This document shows, in pieces, positions 26,501 through 36,452 of a DNA stretch of 64,000 nt. The notes beneath the pieces are model-generated. The model was given only the letters and a program-made list of their open reading frames with translations, was not told the origin of the DNA and ran no database searches. Source of the DNA: Takakia lepidozioides (taxonomy: Eukaryota > Streptophyta > Takakiopsida > Takakiales > Takakiaceae); NCBI GenBank assembly GCA_030704615.1, contig CM060732.1, positions 32,283,053-32,347,052 of the forward strand, given 5' to 3'. Numbering within the stretch: the stretch's first letter is position 1; each line of letters opens with the position of its first letter. A program made the translations under genes and the position numbers.

Positions 26501-29500
26501 CACAGCTCCTTCCGCTCTCCAGGTGATACGTCTTAGGAAAGACTACAGCTGCTCGTGCGTACGAAGACATTGCGCCCACATATACTGCCGGGAGCCGGGC
26601 ATGATGCAGGCGATATTTGTACTTCCAATAGTACTTGGCCAGAGAACGCTCTTCAATCGTGACATTGCCCTGGTCATCTTTCACCTTCTTCAAAAACCTG
26701 GAACTCCAATTTCTGGGTCAATTGCGGCAACTATAATATCCCCACCCACAAATTATCCTTATATAACGACAGCATTGGAAGGGAGATTATGTAATATAAC
26801 ATTTTTCACTGACCAGTGTCTACCTTAATGCGCCAAAAGGCTTGGAACTCAGAGTTGCGATTCTGTGGATGCCATCCCTATATGTTGCGTCTCCACCCGT
26901 GTGCTTTCCAGCCACCTCCGTGCCTGCAAATTAGTCTTACTGAGGTCTTAGACATTAGAGCACTAGTCTGTCCATATGAGTATTAATCGACATGCAGCCT
27001 CCGTCCAATACGCGAACTGTAGCTTCACCCCACTACCTACATGGACTGCGCCTCTTGTTATCAATTGATAAGGAATCTTAAAAAGTGGTTGGTCAATATA
27101 CTGAGAAGGTGCCTCGACTTGTCGGAAGAGAAAATTTCTAGGTAGAGAATCAAGGAGCTACAGTTCTCCTGTTGCAAGTCTGAGCTAGAATATATAAAAC
27201 CTACGTCCTGGGCACTAAGGCCATCATGGGTACTGAAAGGACGGCTGATCTAAGTTACCTTCTGCCAGTCGTCTTCGCTCAAATATCGTTCAAGTCCCTC
27301 TCCAGAGCTCTCCAAGCGGAATTTCTCCTTTAAAAGCTCCTCAATTGGCAGGGGCTTAATGCATGTTGTGGTGGTGAAATCTGTTCCCATCAGACCGATG
27401 AGCAAATCAGAGATGTAAAGTGCTTGAATGCAGGAATGCATCAAGTAAAAGATAAAATAAAGTCCATGATACATGTATCTCTAGCTGCTAAACTCAAATG
27501 GGGGTTCCAAGTGTTAACTTTGATATACTTTGCCTTTGAACAAGACAAGGTGCATTTCAGTATCTGGGTGATCGCAGCGCACTTAACTAAAACGATTTTA
27601 TATATGTACACAATTGAGAGTGAACAAGTTGATTCGGGGTTGATTCCTGATCACGTCTGGTTAACAATATATAAGCAATGCTAATTGAAGTTATTTCTCG
27701 TCTGGTAAGTGTTTCATACCTAGATCTTGGTCCACAGGCCATAAGTGTTAGGTGCCAGGAACGAAGGTCGACCTGTCAACCGGTTCGGAACAACATACTG
27801 CTAGAATATCGCCGAAGTGACAGTTGCAGGTTAAATGGAGCATGCTCGCGTGCATGAAGATGATCCAGGACTAGGGATTTTTGATGGGTGAGGACAGGGC
27901 AGGATGGGAGAAGTAGAGATGATGGTGTACAGGCGCTTTGAGCAGATCTGCATGGGCAGGAAATCTGCACGGCGTGGTGGCTGGGTGGACCGGATGCTGT
28001 AACCGGTGCTGTGCTTATAGAGTTGTACCTAGGTTGATGTTGGAATAGACGTCACTGGACTGGAGTGATCTCTGTTACGATCTGAGTCAAAGAGTTGTGA
28101 CTGGAATAAAAGAGGCTGGTTACATGAGGTCCATACTGTTGTTGATTCAAGCAAGCAGATTTCTTGGGATTTTGATAAATTCCCTGTGAATAGCAAGATA
28201 AACAAAGCGCCTGAAATTTGGTCATAACTTAGTTGGACTGAAGAGAGAAGAGTTAGATCCTTTTCAATAAGCCAATCATGTTTGGGTGTAGGAAGGTATA
28301 CAGCTACAAATCTAGATGGTGAAGTCTTTAATATATATGTACATGATCGATTGATTCATTAGTCTACACGGTATTCCATATGATCTGCCTGTCCAGATTG
28401 GTACAATTGACTGAACAATCAATTCCGTTCATTGAGTGAAGAGCATGTTACCAAGATTGAGGCTGAGACCCATTTTAACGGGTTTGACAGTAAAATGAGA
28501 ACTCGGCCATGCCTGCAGTCCCTCACCAAGGTCACCCGTAGGACCTAGAGATTGGTCAAAGAAGCCACGCCTTGCCTGCAGATAAACCCTGACATACATG
28601 GAGCATTTTTCCGATCCGGTTAACTTCTAGCCCTTAAGGGAGTGGACAGTTTGACTGCGTTAGTTCTAGTACAACGGGCTATCATAGAACCCGTGTTGCA
28701 GTTATATCTAGTCTTATGCATGCACATGCAGGCCCACGTCTATAATTTCCCAAATTATGTTAGGAGGAATGTGTGATATTTCTCTGACCCCTTAGATTAT
28801 CGGGCTTAAGTGAAGTAGTGCACTAACTTTTTGTAATGTCCACGCAACACAACACAGTACTTAGCACACGATTCAAGGCGTCGACCTGCGCCTTCTCTGA
28901 TAGAGGGCCAGACTGGTACTCACGCAGAAGAACCTTATCAATGATGCATTCCTTGTTGATTTTGGCAACCAACTTAATCCGCACTACGAAGAATTTTCCG
29001 GGCTCACTGTCTGCCACCCTACTGGCGTCTCGTGAGGGGCCCGTCGGTTCTCTGTGCAAGCCAGCCAATGAGAAATCATGTCAATCCCGTTGGTAAAAGT
29101 TATGGTGCGGCAGGCGGTCAACAGTATTGTCACTGGCCTGCATGAATATTGCAGGCTAGGGAGGAAAATCTTGCAGTCTAATCTGCTGGTTGGTGAGTAC
29201 ATATATGTAAGGTCGCATACCATGCTGAGCTACCTAGGACTGAATGAAAAGCAGACCTGTGCATTCTTGAACAGTATCTATATATATACAGAAATTAAAG
29301 AGACAATTAAAAAACCACAATCGTGCGTCTTCGAATCATACTGGTCTCCCAGTTGCTGATTTTTCTTAAGAACGTGTCCATGGATCATCAAGGCCGAGCT
29401 ACTGGAGGGCCTGTCGGTCAACTCCCGGCTTCGAGCACTTACGTAAAATCCACGTTCCACAAAAGAATGGACTGAGCACTGGGAGGTGAGTGGATGGTCT

Positions 29501-30368
29501 AACTGATGTCCAGTGCTCGTGACACTGTAGCTTTAAAGTCCTATCTACAAATATCGATCGATAAGTTCAATTGTCAAAAACGCAGCAGGTCAGGTTCACA
29601 CTTAACATACCTGAATGATGGGCCTCGCACTAGTTGACTTTCATGCAAGATAACATGATGTAATTTTTGGTCCTCAGAAACAAGAGGGTCCACATGTGAA
29701 TAGAACATCTTCTCCGTCGTATGCATAGTTCTTGCAGGTCCCTTTGAATTCGTCAGATGTATAAGTGGTGCATAACGTATTCACCAATTCCCTGCGAGAC
29801 TTGTCCCACAACTCACGTTGAACACCTTGAATACTTGAAACCTCCTGCATGCACATGGGAGGACGGTCCAATTCAGATTCTACGACTGTCCAGAGTCATC
29901 AGTCTTGCTCGAAATCTTGGAAGTCTGGTGACCCCCACAACACGCAGCGATACCGTGGAACATCCGAGTACACTCCGAGTACCGAATGTCCCTTTGTAAC
30001 TGTGTAATGGGTGACATCAACCCACAGATCTACGTCGTCAAGGAGATCACTTGTGCACAAGACCATGTGTCACTGGAAAATCCCTTGCTGGATGCACTCA
30101 TATTTAGAGCAACATCAACTTGCAGTCTTAACTTTCTAGCGTTCTAGCAACATCAAAGCAAATGACATATCGGTAGACCATGAGGACATACAGACAAGTG
30201 CTCTGGTAATATATGGTATTGATAAACGTCGTGCTTCGGCGTCCATGTGACTGCAAAATAATTGCATTGGAGCTCTACTGGACGGCCGAGAATCCCAAAT
30301 TCAGGTTTTGCGAACGGATTTGGATCGCTGGCACTGCCACATGACCGACCACCCCTGCGCCTCAGCAT
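17581..30368 (-). CDS. Divergent AGO4-like Argonaute with lost slicer residues; decaying gene or pseudogene
   Basis: Small-RNA-guided effector of the AGO4 clade, normally nuclear and acting in RNA-directed DNA methylation. Exons read on the minus strand: N domain about 30,250-30,368 ([12 protein letters not shown]) and 29,694-29,844 ([14 protein letters not shown]); linker 28,844-29,051 ([13 protein letters not shown]); PAZ 27,259-27,380, 26,824-26,923 and about 26,430-26,697; MID 25,913-26,020 (FMKAFGIQF), 25,437-25,499 ([16 protein letters not shown]), 25,031-25,188 (TWAVMNFD); about 21,958-22,190 ([15 protein letters not shown]); PIWI 21,612-21,724, 20,829-20,960, 20,214-20,347, 19,799-19,876, 19,281-19,344, 19,070-19,181, 18,733-18,806, 18,203-18,297, 17,986-18,017, 17,581-17,759, ending MFFC like AGO4. 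From 21,724 down every exon joins in phase. Catalytic D-E-D-H reads K-P-G-H ([37 protein letters not shown]). Apparent 1-base losses occur in the PAZ exon and in an A-run at the start of the 25.1 kb exon. The first exon, several N/PAZ boundaries and the true start are not resolved. Confidence 0.8.
18350..18560 (+). repeat. Dispersed repeat, copy A (related to 35,350-35,600)
   Basis: Within an Argonaute intron a stretch on the plus strand resembles the sequence at 35.35-35.60 kb. Both encode a similar peptide string ([14 protein letters not shown] here, EDQKCLAAYLHKAF there) followed about 100 bases later by a shared ELS-DVMK/ELSADVIK string. I do not recognise the source; it may be a captured gene fragment or part of an unknown repeat. 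Confidence 0.5.
21200..21238. repeat. CATTT pentamer repeat with a shared leader
   Basis: The string TATAAAGCACCATTTCATTT followed by more CATTT units recurs at 35,578-35,600 next to the other dispersed repeat. A shared leader running into a short tandem repeat resembles the 3' end of a non-LTR element, but no reverse transcriptase is seen nearby. Confidence 0.55.
22332..24802 (+). mobile_element. hAT-type DNA transposon inserted in an Argonaute intron
   Basis: A 2.47 kb element encloses a decayed hAT transposase. The ends are imperfect inverted repeats: GTCTAGTGCTACTCCCAGTC on the left against GTCTAGTAGCACCATAGTCA on the right (reverse complement), both followed by ACCG or CACCG. Subterminal GGAAAACGT-like motifs occur on both sides (near 22,430 and 24,698), as expected for transposase-binding sites. 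I could not find a clean 8 bp target duplication, so the exact ends may be off by a few bases or the duplication has decayed. Confidence 0.72.
22690..24623 (+). pseudogene. hAT transposase (BED finger, DUF659, hAT dimerisation), frameshifted
   Basis: DNA transposase that would cut and paste its own element. The first frame holds a BED-type zinc finger ([15 protein letters not shown], then H and C) and the start of a DUF659 block ([19 protein letters not shown]). The second frame continues from about 23,450 with [20 protein letters not shown] and [17 protein letters not shown]. The third, from about 24,255 to the TGA at 24,623, contains the hAT C-terminal dimerisation region ([40 protein letters not shown]). 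The first shift falls in an A-run near 23,448, the second at the TAG near 24,256. Two shifts and no intron signals imply an inactive copy. The ATG at 22,690 is the likely original start. Confidence 0.85.
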
Positions 30369-30879
30369 TTGTGGATCTCCCGCAGCTGCAGCATTCCGGC
30401 CTGGGTCCGAAGTCGCCCCCCTTGTCTCTCCTGCATCACCCCTCCTTACCGACTGGTCAGGACAAGCTCGCGCTATATAATTCAAGTTCAAGTTTCGTAC
30501 GGGATAGACGATAGGCCAGGTAGTGAGTAATTCTTAGAAGCTTACAAAACAATGTTCACAGTTTGATATATATTAGATCAGAGCAACAGCCTGCTTCACT
30601 CTGGACACAAGATTCGTACCTGACCTGATCTTCTTTGTGGGTGGTAAGATTGATTCTTCGGGAGTCACGTCTCGAGCCATAAGAGCTCTCATCGCTCAAA
30701 AGTTGGTCGCCTTCCTACTGAATGCATGGCAGCACCACCCACTATATCCTCACATCCCCACTTGCGAAACGTACTCTTGAGCACTATGTCTTCATCTTCC
30801 CTGCCTATCGATCATCACAACAAGTGATTCTAACGTAACTGAACCCTCACACTCATCTTTCCAAGTCATGATCTATCGG

Positions 30880-31300
30880 AGTCTATTTATAACTTGCACA
30901 TACAAAGCAAATACTCTCCCTTGCTTTGCTGCTTGGTGACTTCTCAGTTGTGAGTTTTCTACTTTGAGACGCAATCGACCTCTCTTTTGCGAAAAGAACC
31001 GCACCAATACCAACATGCAAAGCATCGCAGATGGCTTCAAATGGCTCACCTGAAATAGGTATAGCTAATGCACACACGCATAAGTTAAAGCAAACCCTGG
31101 ATGCCTTCTCGCATTCATCAGTCCAAATAAACTTGACGTCAGGCTGTCGAGTCAAATTGATGAGAGGAGCAACTAAGGTAGAATGACCCTGAATGAAATA
31201 CCAAGATCTTTATTGAATCTTAGACGATGCTTTCCCCACCTGTTTCACATTTGGTGGACAATTGCCCATTTTCATATCAGTTAGTTTGCATAGTACAACA
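30880..31300 (-). pseudogene. Ty3/gypsy reverse transcriptase/RNase H fragment
   Basis: Read on the minus strand, this matches the end of the reverse transcriptase and the beginning of RNase H of gypsy elements: LVAPLINLTRQPDVKFIWTD, then CEKA, GEPFEAICDALHVGIGAVLF and SQSRKLTTEK. The preceding tract (CPPNVKQVGKASS-like) is broken by a stop. The catalytic aspartate of RNase H is present in ICDA. No LTRs or other domains were found beside it, so it is a solitary relic lying just upstream of the Argonaute. Confidence 0.8.
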
Positions 31301-32817
31301 GCTTGCAGCTCGACTCTTGCAACAGCTTCATTTGCTTTTGCAGTACGCCAGTCACTAGTCACAATCTCTCCACAAACTCTTTCGGTGTGGTCAACTGATC
31401 TCTAGGGCTACCTAAAGCAATGCTAACCGCACCTGGACCAGATAATCTGCTGGTAAACTTTTGACAGAATTGTACTATAAATCATTTCCGCTACTCAGTG
31501 TTCAGAAAACATGCATACTTGTCTCAAGCACAGAGATCACCTTGCCTGCAGCGATCGATTCGAAACAAAAGAGGATTCAACCCCTACCCGAGTTTGAACC
31601 GCCAGATGTATCCTACCTGTCTTCGCTCGGGCGTCTTTAGAAACTCTGCCATGGCGATTAGATAATTTGACAGAAGCATTTTGAACGACAGCCACAGAGT
31701 CGACAACCACACTGCGTAATGCAGCCTGTCTGGCTGCCTCGTCCTCACGTCCTCCGAAGAGCTGCAGCTACCATCCACCCATACCTGATCTCCACTGCGC
31801 CTTCTCCAATTGGGTTTACCAGCAACCTCATTTCCATTCGGCTGTGGCTCATCAACGACCTACTGTCGACTGCGAAAGAAGAAGGTAGTAAAAGGGTAGA
31901 GTGAAAGCTAGAAACTGAGACTATCCCCTCTTTAACAAAAATTCTAGCACTTGAGGCACTATGCACTCTGTAAATTGTTGTACATTCCTCTTCCTTCCTT
32001 TGATCCTAATCTCACAGTAATAAAAACATGTCCAATGCTTGCTGCAATCTGTTTGCACTCCATGAGAACACCTCGGATCCCTGTCCATGGATCTCTCCAG
32101 GTGCAAAGAGAGCTACTGCAAAGCTAGAGCTCTCATGGCTTTGGAGTCTCACAAGTGGACAGTGTCATGCTGGGTGGGTCACAAAACACCCATCCTGTCC
32201 CACTTGGATCTTTTCTCTTGCATGCTGAACAATGCAAGGACATATCCGGGAGTCACACAGCAAGCATTGCTCGGCATACCTTAGAAGATGGCCACAAACT
32301 CTGAATCATGCAGGCAGTGAAACGGTGGGTTTCGCCGCAGAGTTTAGATGTTTCTAAAGCACAGAAGCTTTGATCTATCCCCCTCCAAAGCCCCCCCGCT
32401 CAGTAGGCCGGGGAGTTCATAAGTGAAGTCCAACTGTAAAGGCGATGGTGTGGGTGCCCACCAGCACTGCCATCCAGTGCTCTTGTGGATAAACACACGG
32501 GCCGCCACATCACCTTGTCCCCACCGTTTTGATATTTTGCAAACTTATAAGACTAACCGGAAAATTTTGACCAGATCTTCTATCATTGGAACATGGAACG
32601 CATCTTCTCTGTCGCGATTGACAGTCGATAATGTGAGCAGGTAAGAAAGAGGAGGTGAATCTGATCCAGTCTGGTCAGCAAGGAAGGAAATGCCCAGGAC
32701 GTGAAGTGGAGACAACTTATTACACTTGTCTTCCCTCGCTGTTTTTCATTGAGCCCATCTATTTTCCCTGGGACAATTTGTGCAATACGGTACCAGAGAG
32801 AGCAAGGGAGCAAGAGA
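31301..32817. other. Upstream region of the CBS-domain gene, no gene recognised
   Basis: The first 200 bases may still belong to the decayed gypsy fragment (minus strand). The rest shows no supported exon. The final 250 bases should include the 5'UTR and promoter of the CBS gene starting at 32,818. Confidence 0.45.
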
Positions 32818-34789
32818 ATGGCCATGATTGATGCCGTGAGATTGAGTGTAGCAACAGCCGGAGCAGTTTCAACAAGCCTGGGCTGCAAGCTGAACACAGG
32901 AAAGCGCAGCAGCTTGGCTGGAAAGGCTACTGCACAATGGAATTTGGGCTCCTCCTTCCCAGTGTTGCGAACTAAGGCACTGCCGAGGCTGCATCGGTTG
33001 ACGGTGAAGGCTGCAGGCGAGAGCGTGGAGGTGGGGGTGAAAGAAGCAGGCCAGAAGGGGGACATTTTGCCTTCAGGGGAGTGGCCCGAGAATTTTTCTT
33101 TGCTCAACTTTGAAGATCTGACGAGGCACTATGAGCCCAGTATCTTTAAGCCCGAGGTTGGTGCAATGCGCCTGTGGCTACGTCCCTGCTGTGATTGCTC
33201 TTTGGGGCCTTGAGCTTGCCCTGCGGCTCTCGCCATTTGCTGCAGCTCTACTTTTAGGAGCATTTAATTTGAATTTTAATGTTGCCACTGCTTTGCAATA
33301 GAATCACTGTCTAAGTAGGCGGTCTTATGATGCTCCATGCAAAGCGATCACGGTGTTCATGAACGTCGGGTTATGTTAGGAGGTCAGTGCACGAATACTG
33401 GCATGTCATAGAGGTCGGGGTCCCCCAATACATGACTTAGTGATGATGGGGCACTGAGTGCAGGCGCAACCATCCAAACACCTGGCAGATGTGATGTCGA
33501 AGACCATTACCACCGCTTATCCTGAGCAATGTTTGGCGGAGGTGGATCAGTTTTTTGTGAACATTTCAGGCATACCTGTTATTGACAAGGAGCTTAAATG
33601 TGTTGGAGTGCTCTCGAAGAAGGATCTGAAGAAGGCTGCAGATTGGGTATGGACTCCCTTTTGTTTGGTTGGCTTTGAAGTATGAGATTTGAGCAATCAA
33701 CCAGCATAGCTTAATTTACCTTCCACAGCACTGTGAATCTTTTTGTATCCAAAGCTTGATGGATTGATGACATTCTATCACCTCAAGTGGCTAGCAGATT
33801 TGGGCTTTGGATGTTGTGGCATTAGCTTGAGTGTGGACTCTTGTGTGGTTGCAGCACAACGCAACAGTTCAGGATGTCATGAACTCACCGCCTATCACTC
33901 TATCTGCAGAAAAGACTGTCTCTGGTACTTCTTGGTGCCAAAGTTGCTAGATGTCTTTTTGCAATTGTTAAGGGAGACGTTGTGCAGCTGAGGTCCCCAG
34001 TCGAGGAATTGTTTTGCTTTGAAGAATGTGAACCATCTGGCATGCAAGACATAGATACTGATTTATCTCTGCTGTTAGAGTCCCAGGCATCCTGTTGATG
34101 TGCTCATCTGCATATACCTCGAACCAGCAGAACTATGGATTGACCTCAAGAACCGTCGTAGTTTTCAAGAGTAATGTGTTGCTTGCATTTTGTAATGTCA
34201 TGGGCTCGGAAGGTAACCCTGGGACATCTGGGCCCTTCTAATATGGAGAAATCTCTCATGAGCAGATGCTGCAGTTCTGATGCTCAAGAATAAGATTCAT
34301 CGCATACCCATTGTGAATGAGTTCAATCAAGTTGTGGGTGCGCACCTGAATCCCATACTTCAGTTCCATTGCTGCTTTTGTAGAGCTTCTTATCATTGCC
34401 CCCTGGCCATTCAAAGTTGATTGAATGATTGGATTCCCCAGTCAGACACAGTGTATCTTCAGTGTCAAATGAGGGTCGAGTACTCCCTACATTCTAGAGA
34501 TCGGAGGAGTTGGCCCTGGATAAAGATACTAAACCAGGAAACAGACTTTTTACTCTAGCTTCTGATGTCGTCTTTACCTTTTTTAGATCTAAACAGAATT
34601 TGTTTTTGGCTAGATATTGGACTGTAGATTCTATCTGTATGCTTTCATGTTTTTCACTCAGACTCAGCGGGCCTCTTGAATTCATTTCAGAACTGCAGAT
34701 GCTAATATTGTAAGTCTCATGATTTTTTTTACGCGCCAGGTATTGTCACAAGAACAGACATCTTTACAGCCCTGGAGGAAGGCGTGTAA
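32818..34789 (+). CDS. CBS-domain-pair protein, probably plastid-targeted
   Basis: Small protein made of two CBS motifs, a fold that usually binds adenosine ligands and regulates partner enzymes; plant plastid members modulate thioredoxins. Five exons join in phase to 237 aa: 32818-33156, 33464-33646, 33855-33924, 34266-34337, 34740-34789. The first exon (113 aa) is rich in Ser, Ala, Arg and Lys and poor in acidic residues at its start, as for a transit peptide. CBS1 reads LADVMSKTITTAYPEQCLAE through SGIPVIDKELKCVGVLSKKD. CBS2 reads VQDVMNSPPITLSAEKTVSD through NKIHRIPIVNEFNQVV and ends GIVTRTDIFTALEEGV. The ligand-type motif G-x-V-T/S-x-x-D occurs in both halves (GVLSKKD, GIVTRTD). The partner is unknown; assignment to a named CBSX member would need phylogeny. 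Confidence 0.88.
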
Positions 34790-35084
34790 TCATGAAGAGA
34801 GTAATGCTTTGTAAAAAGTGTTGTAGAGTACACTTGCTGTCCATATGCATGTTGAGCTCCATAGTTGTACCTATTCTTGAGGGATTGCTGCTGCCTTCAG
34901 GATAGAGAAGGCTGGTGAAAATTTGGTCATGCCTCGGTGACTGGTGTGGGAGACATGGACAGCAGAGCAGCAGAAGGGAATCCATACCCCAAGAAATTTG
35001 TCGAAATTACCATAGCGTTTGCCAGTAGATTGACAGTTTTTGTTGCCATGAATAACTGTGTTCGTCAGCTCTCTCATTTAGTGA

Positions 35085-35302
35085 ATAAACAGGCAGAGCT
35101 TGGCTGCTGTTGGAGTGGATTTGAAGGTCTAAATCACCTTTGATCAACTCAAGCCTTTCACCACATGTTGTAGTTTTATGACCATCCAGCAACAGGCAGA
35201 ATGCTTTCGAGCTTGAAAAGTTATGAGGAAAATCTTATCATCACTGTGTTGTCATGCCAATGGAATCTTTGAGCTGCAATGTAACAGATCTTGGTAAATG
35301 CA
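35085..35302 (+). repeat. Dispersed repeat B, copy 1 (inverted partner at 43.2-43.4 kb)
   Basis: About 220 bp here match the reverse complement of 43,220-43,442 over most of their length, sharing strings such as CGAGCTTGAAAAGTTATGAG (with one mismatch) and GAATCTTTGAGCTGCAATGT. The similarity is roughly 80 per cent by eye. No terminal features or coding signal explain it. Confidence 0.7.
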
Positions 35303-35349
35303 CTACACTGTTATGTGCTGGCAAAAGCCTATTTTCTTTCTGAAGAACA

Positions 35350-35600
35350 CTTCTTCTTCTCCGAGATCCGTGGGAGATTCCACTGTCTATTCCCCGGAAC
35401 CCAATCTCTCAGTGAAGTCTTCCACTATGAGGATCAGAAATGCTTGGCAGCTTACCTGCACAAGGCCTTCAGACAATCACTCGAGCAATAGTTTGTATTT
35501 CTGGCTCTGGTTTTGTTTCCTCTCTCATGTTTTCTTCCATTTTGTCCCATAAGCTCTATGAGCTTTCCGCTGACGTTATAAAGCACCATTTCATTTCATA
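35350..35600 (+). repeat. Dispersed repeat A, copy 2
   Basis: Matches the stretch at 18.35-18.56 kb (see that entry). It ends in TATAAAGCACCATTTCATTT, also found at 21.2 kb. It abuts repeat B, so the two may be parts of one larger element. Confidence 0.5.
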
Positions 35601-36452
35601 TATCATTATGATCCCTTCCCTTCAACTTGCCCCAGCTTCGAGACTACATACAACTAATACGCATGCAAGAAAGTCTGTCAATTGAACCCAACAATGTAAG
35701 CATTGTGAGAGAAGGACAAGCAGCAACTTGATCAACAGTGTTCCAAAAAGAAGACCAAACTCCACCAAGCTACAGTTTTTACATATCACTTCACTTTCTG
35801 GAACACTGTTACGTATTCAGCTCAGTTCTTGTAAGCATTCAATCCGCCCACATCTGTCTCTCTCGTCTCGCTCGACAGTAATCGATCTGAATTCTGAAGC
35901 CCACCTCGTAATCTAAGCACCATCAAAGCCCGATTCACATTCTGCGTGTTCCTTTGTGGAGATCTCGAGACTGGAACTGTTTGTATGGAATTGACAACAA
36001 GACGGACACGTGTATGGTCGGCTAGGGTTCGACAGGATAGGGTTTGGTCCGATCATCTCTCTCTCTCTCACATCAGACTCTTTTCTCTTATCGAGGGCTC
36101 GGCATATCCTTCAGATTTCTGCTCTCGTCATAGCTCTATGGTGCATGCATTCGCTTGACTTGCAGGTGATAGCAGATCGGTGGCGGCAACTGGTGCAGAA
36201 GTGTGGTTTGAGAGAGCGGGAGAGATAAGAGTGTGGCATCAGAAGCGGAGCTCAAGGTGGCGGCACACTCTTTTATGTCTGAAGCCGATTGCTTCTATCT
36301 GGGGTCGGTTGGGCTTTTGGGAGAGTATTGTCCCACCACCAGAAAGAGATATAAACAGCAGCCGCCGCCTAAGGTTCCTCTGGGAGGAAGGCTGCATGCA
36401 GCCGAGGCGGAGGGGTTACTTGCATCTCTAAGATCGTCTTAGTGCTGAGAAG

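Larger units (their letters stand above)
34790..36452. other. Intergenic region and eIF5 leader
   Basis: Two dispersed repeats (below) fill much of 35.08-35.60 kb. From about 36.0 kb onward the sequence looks like the eIF5 5' leader: a CT-rich tract near 36,057-36,068 and a good acceptor (CTTGACTTGCAG, ending 36,168) suggest a 5'UTR intron ending there. No coding exon is seen. Confidence 0.5.

Noticed and set aside
32583-33107. 174-codon minus-strand open frame
   Set aside because: It is the antisense shadow of the first exon of the CBS gene and has no family signature.
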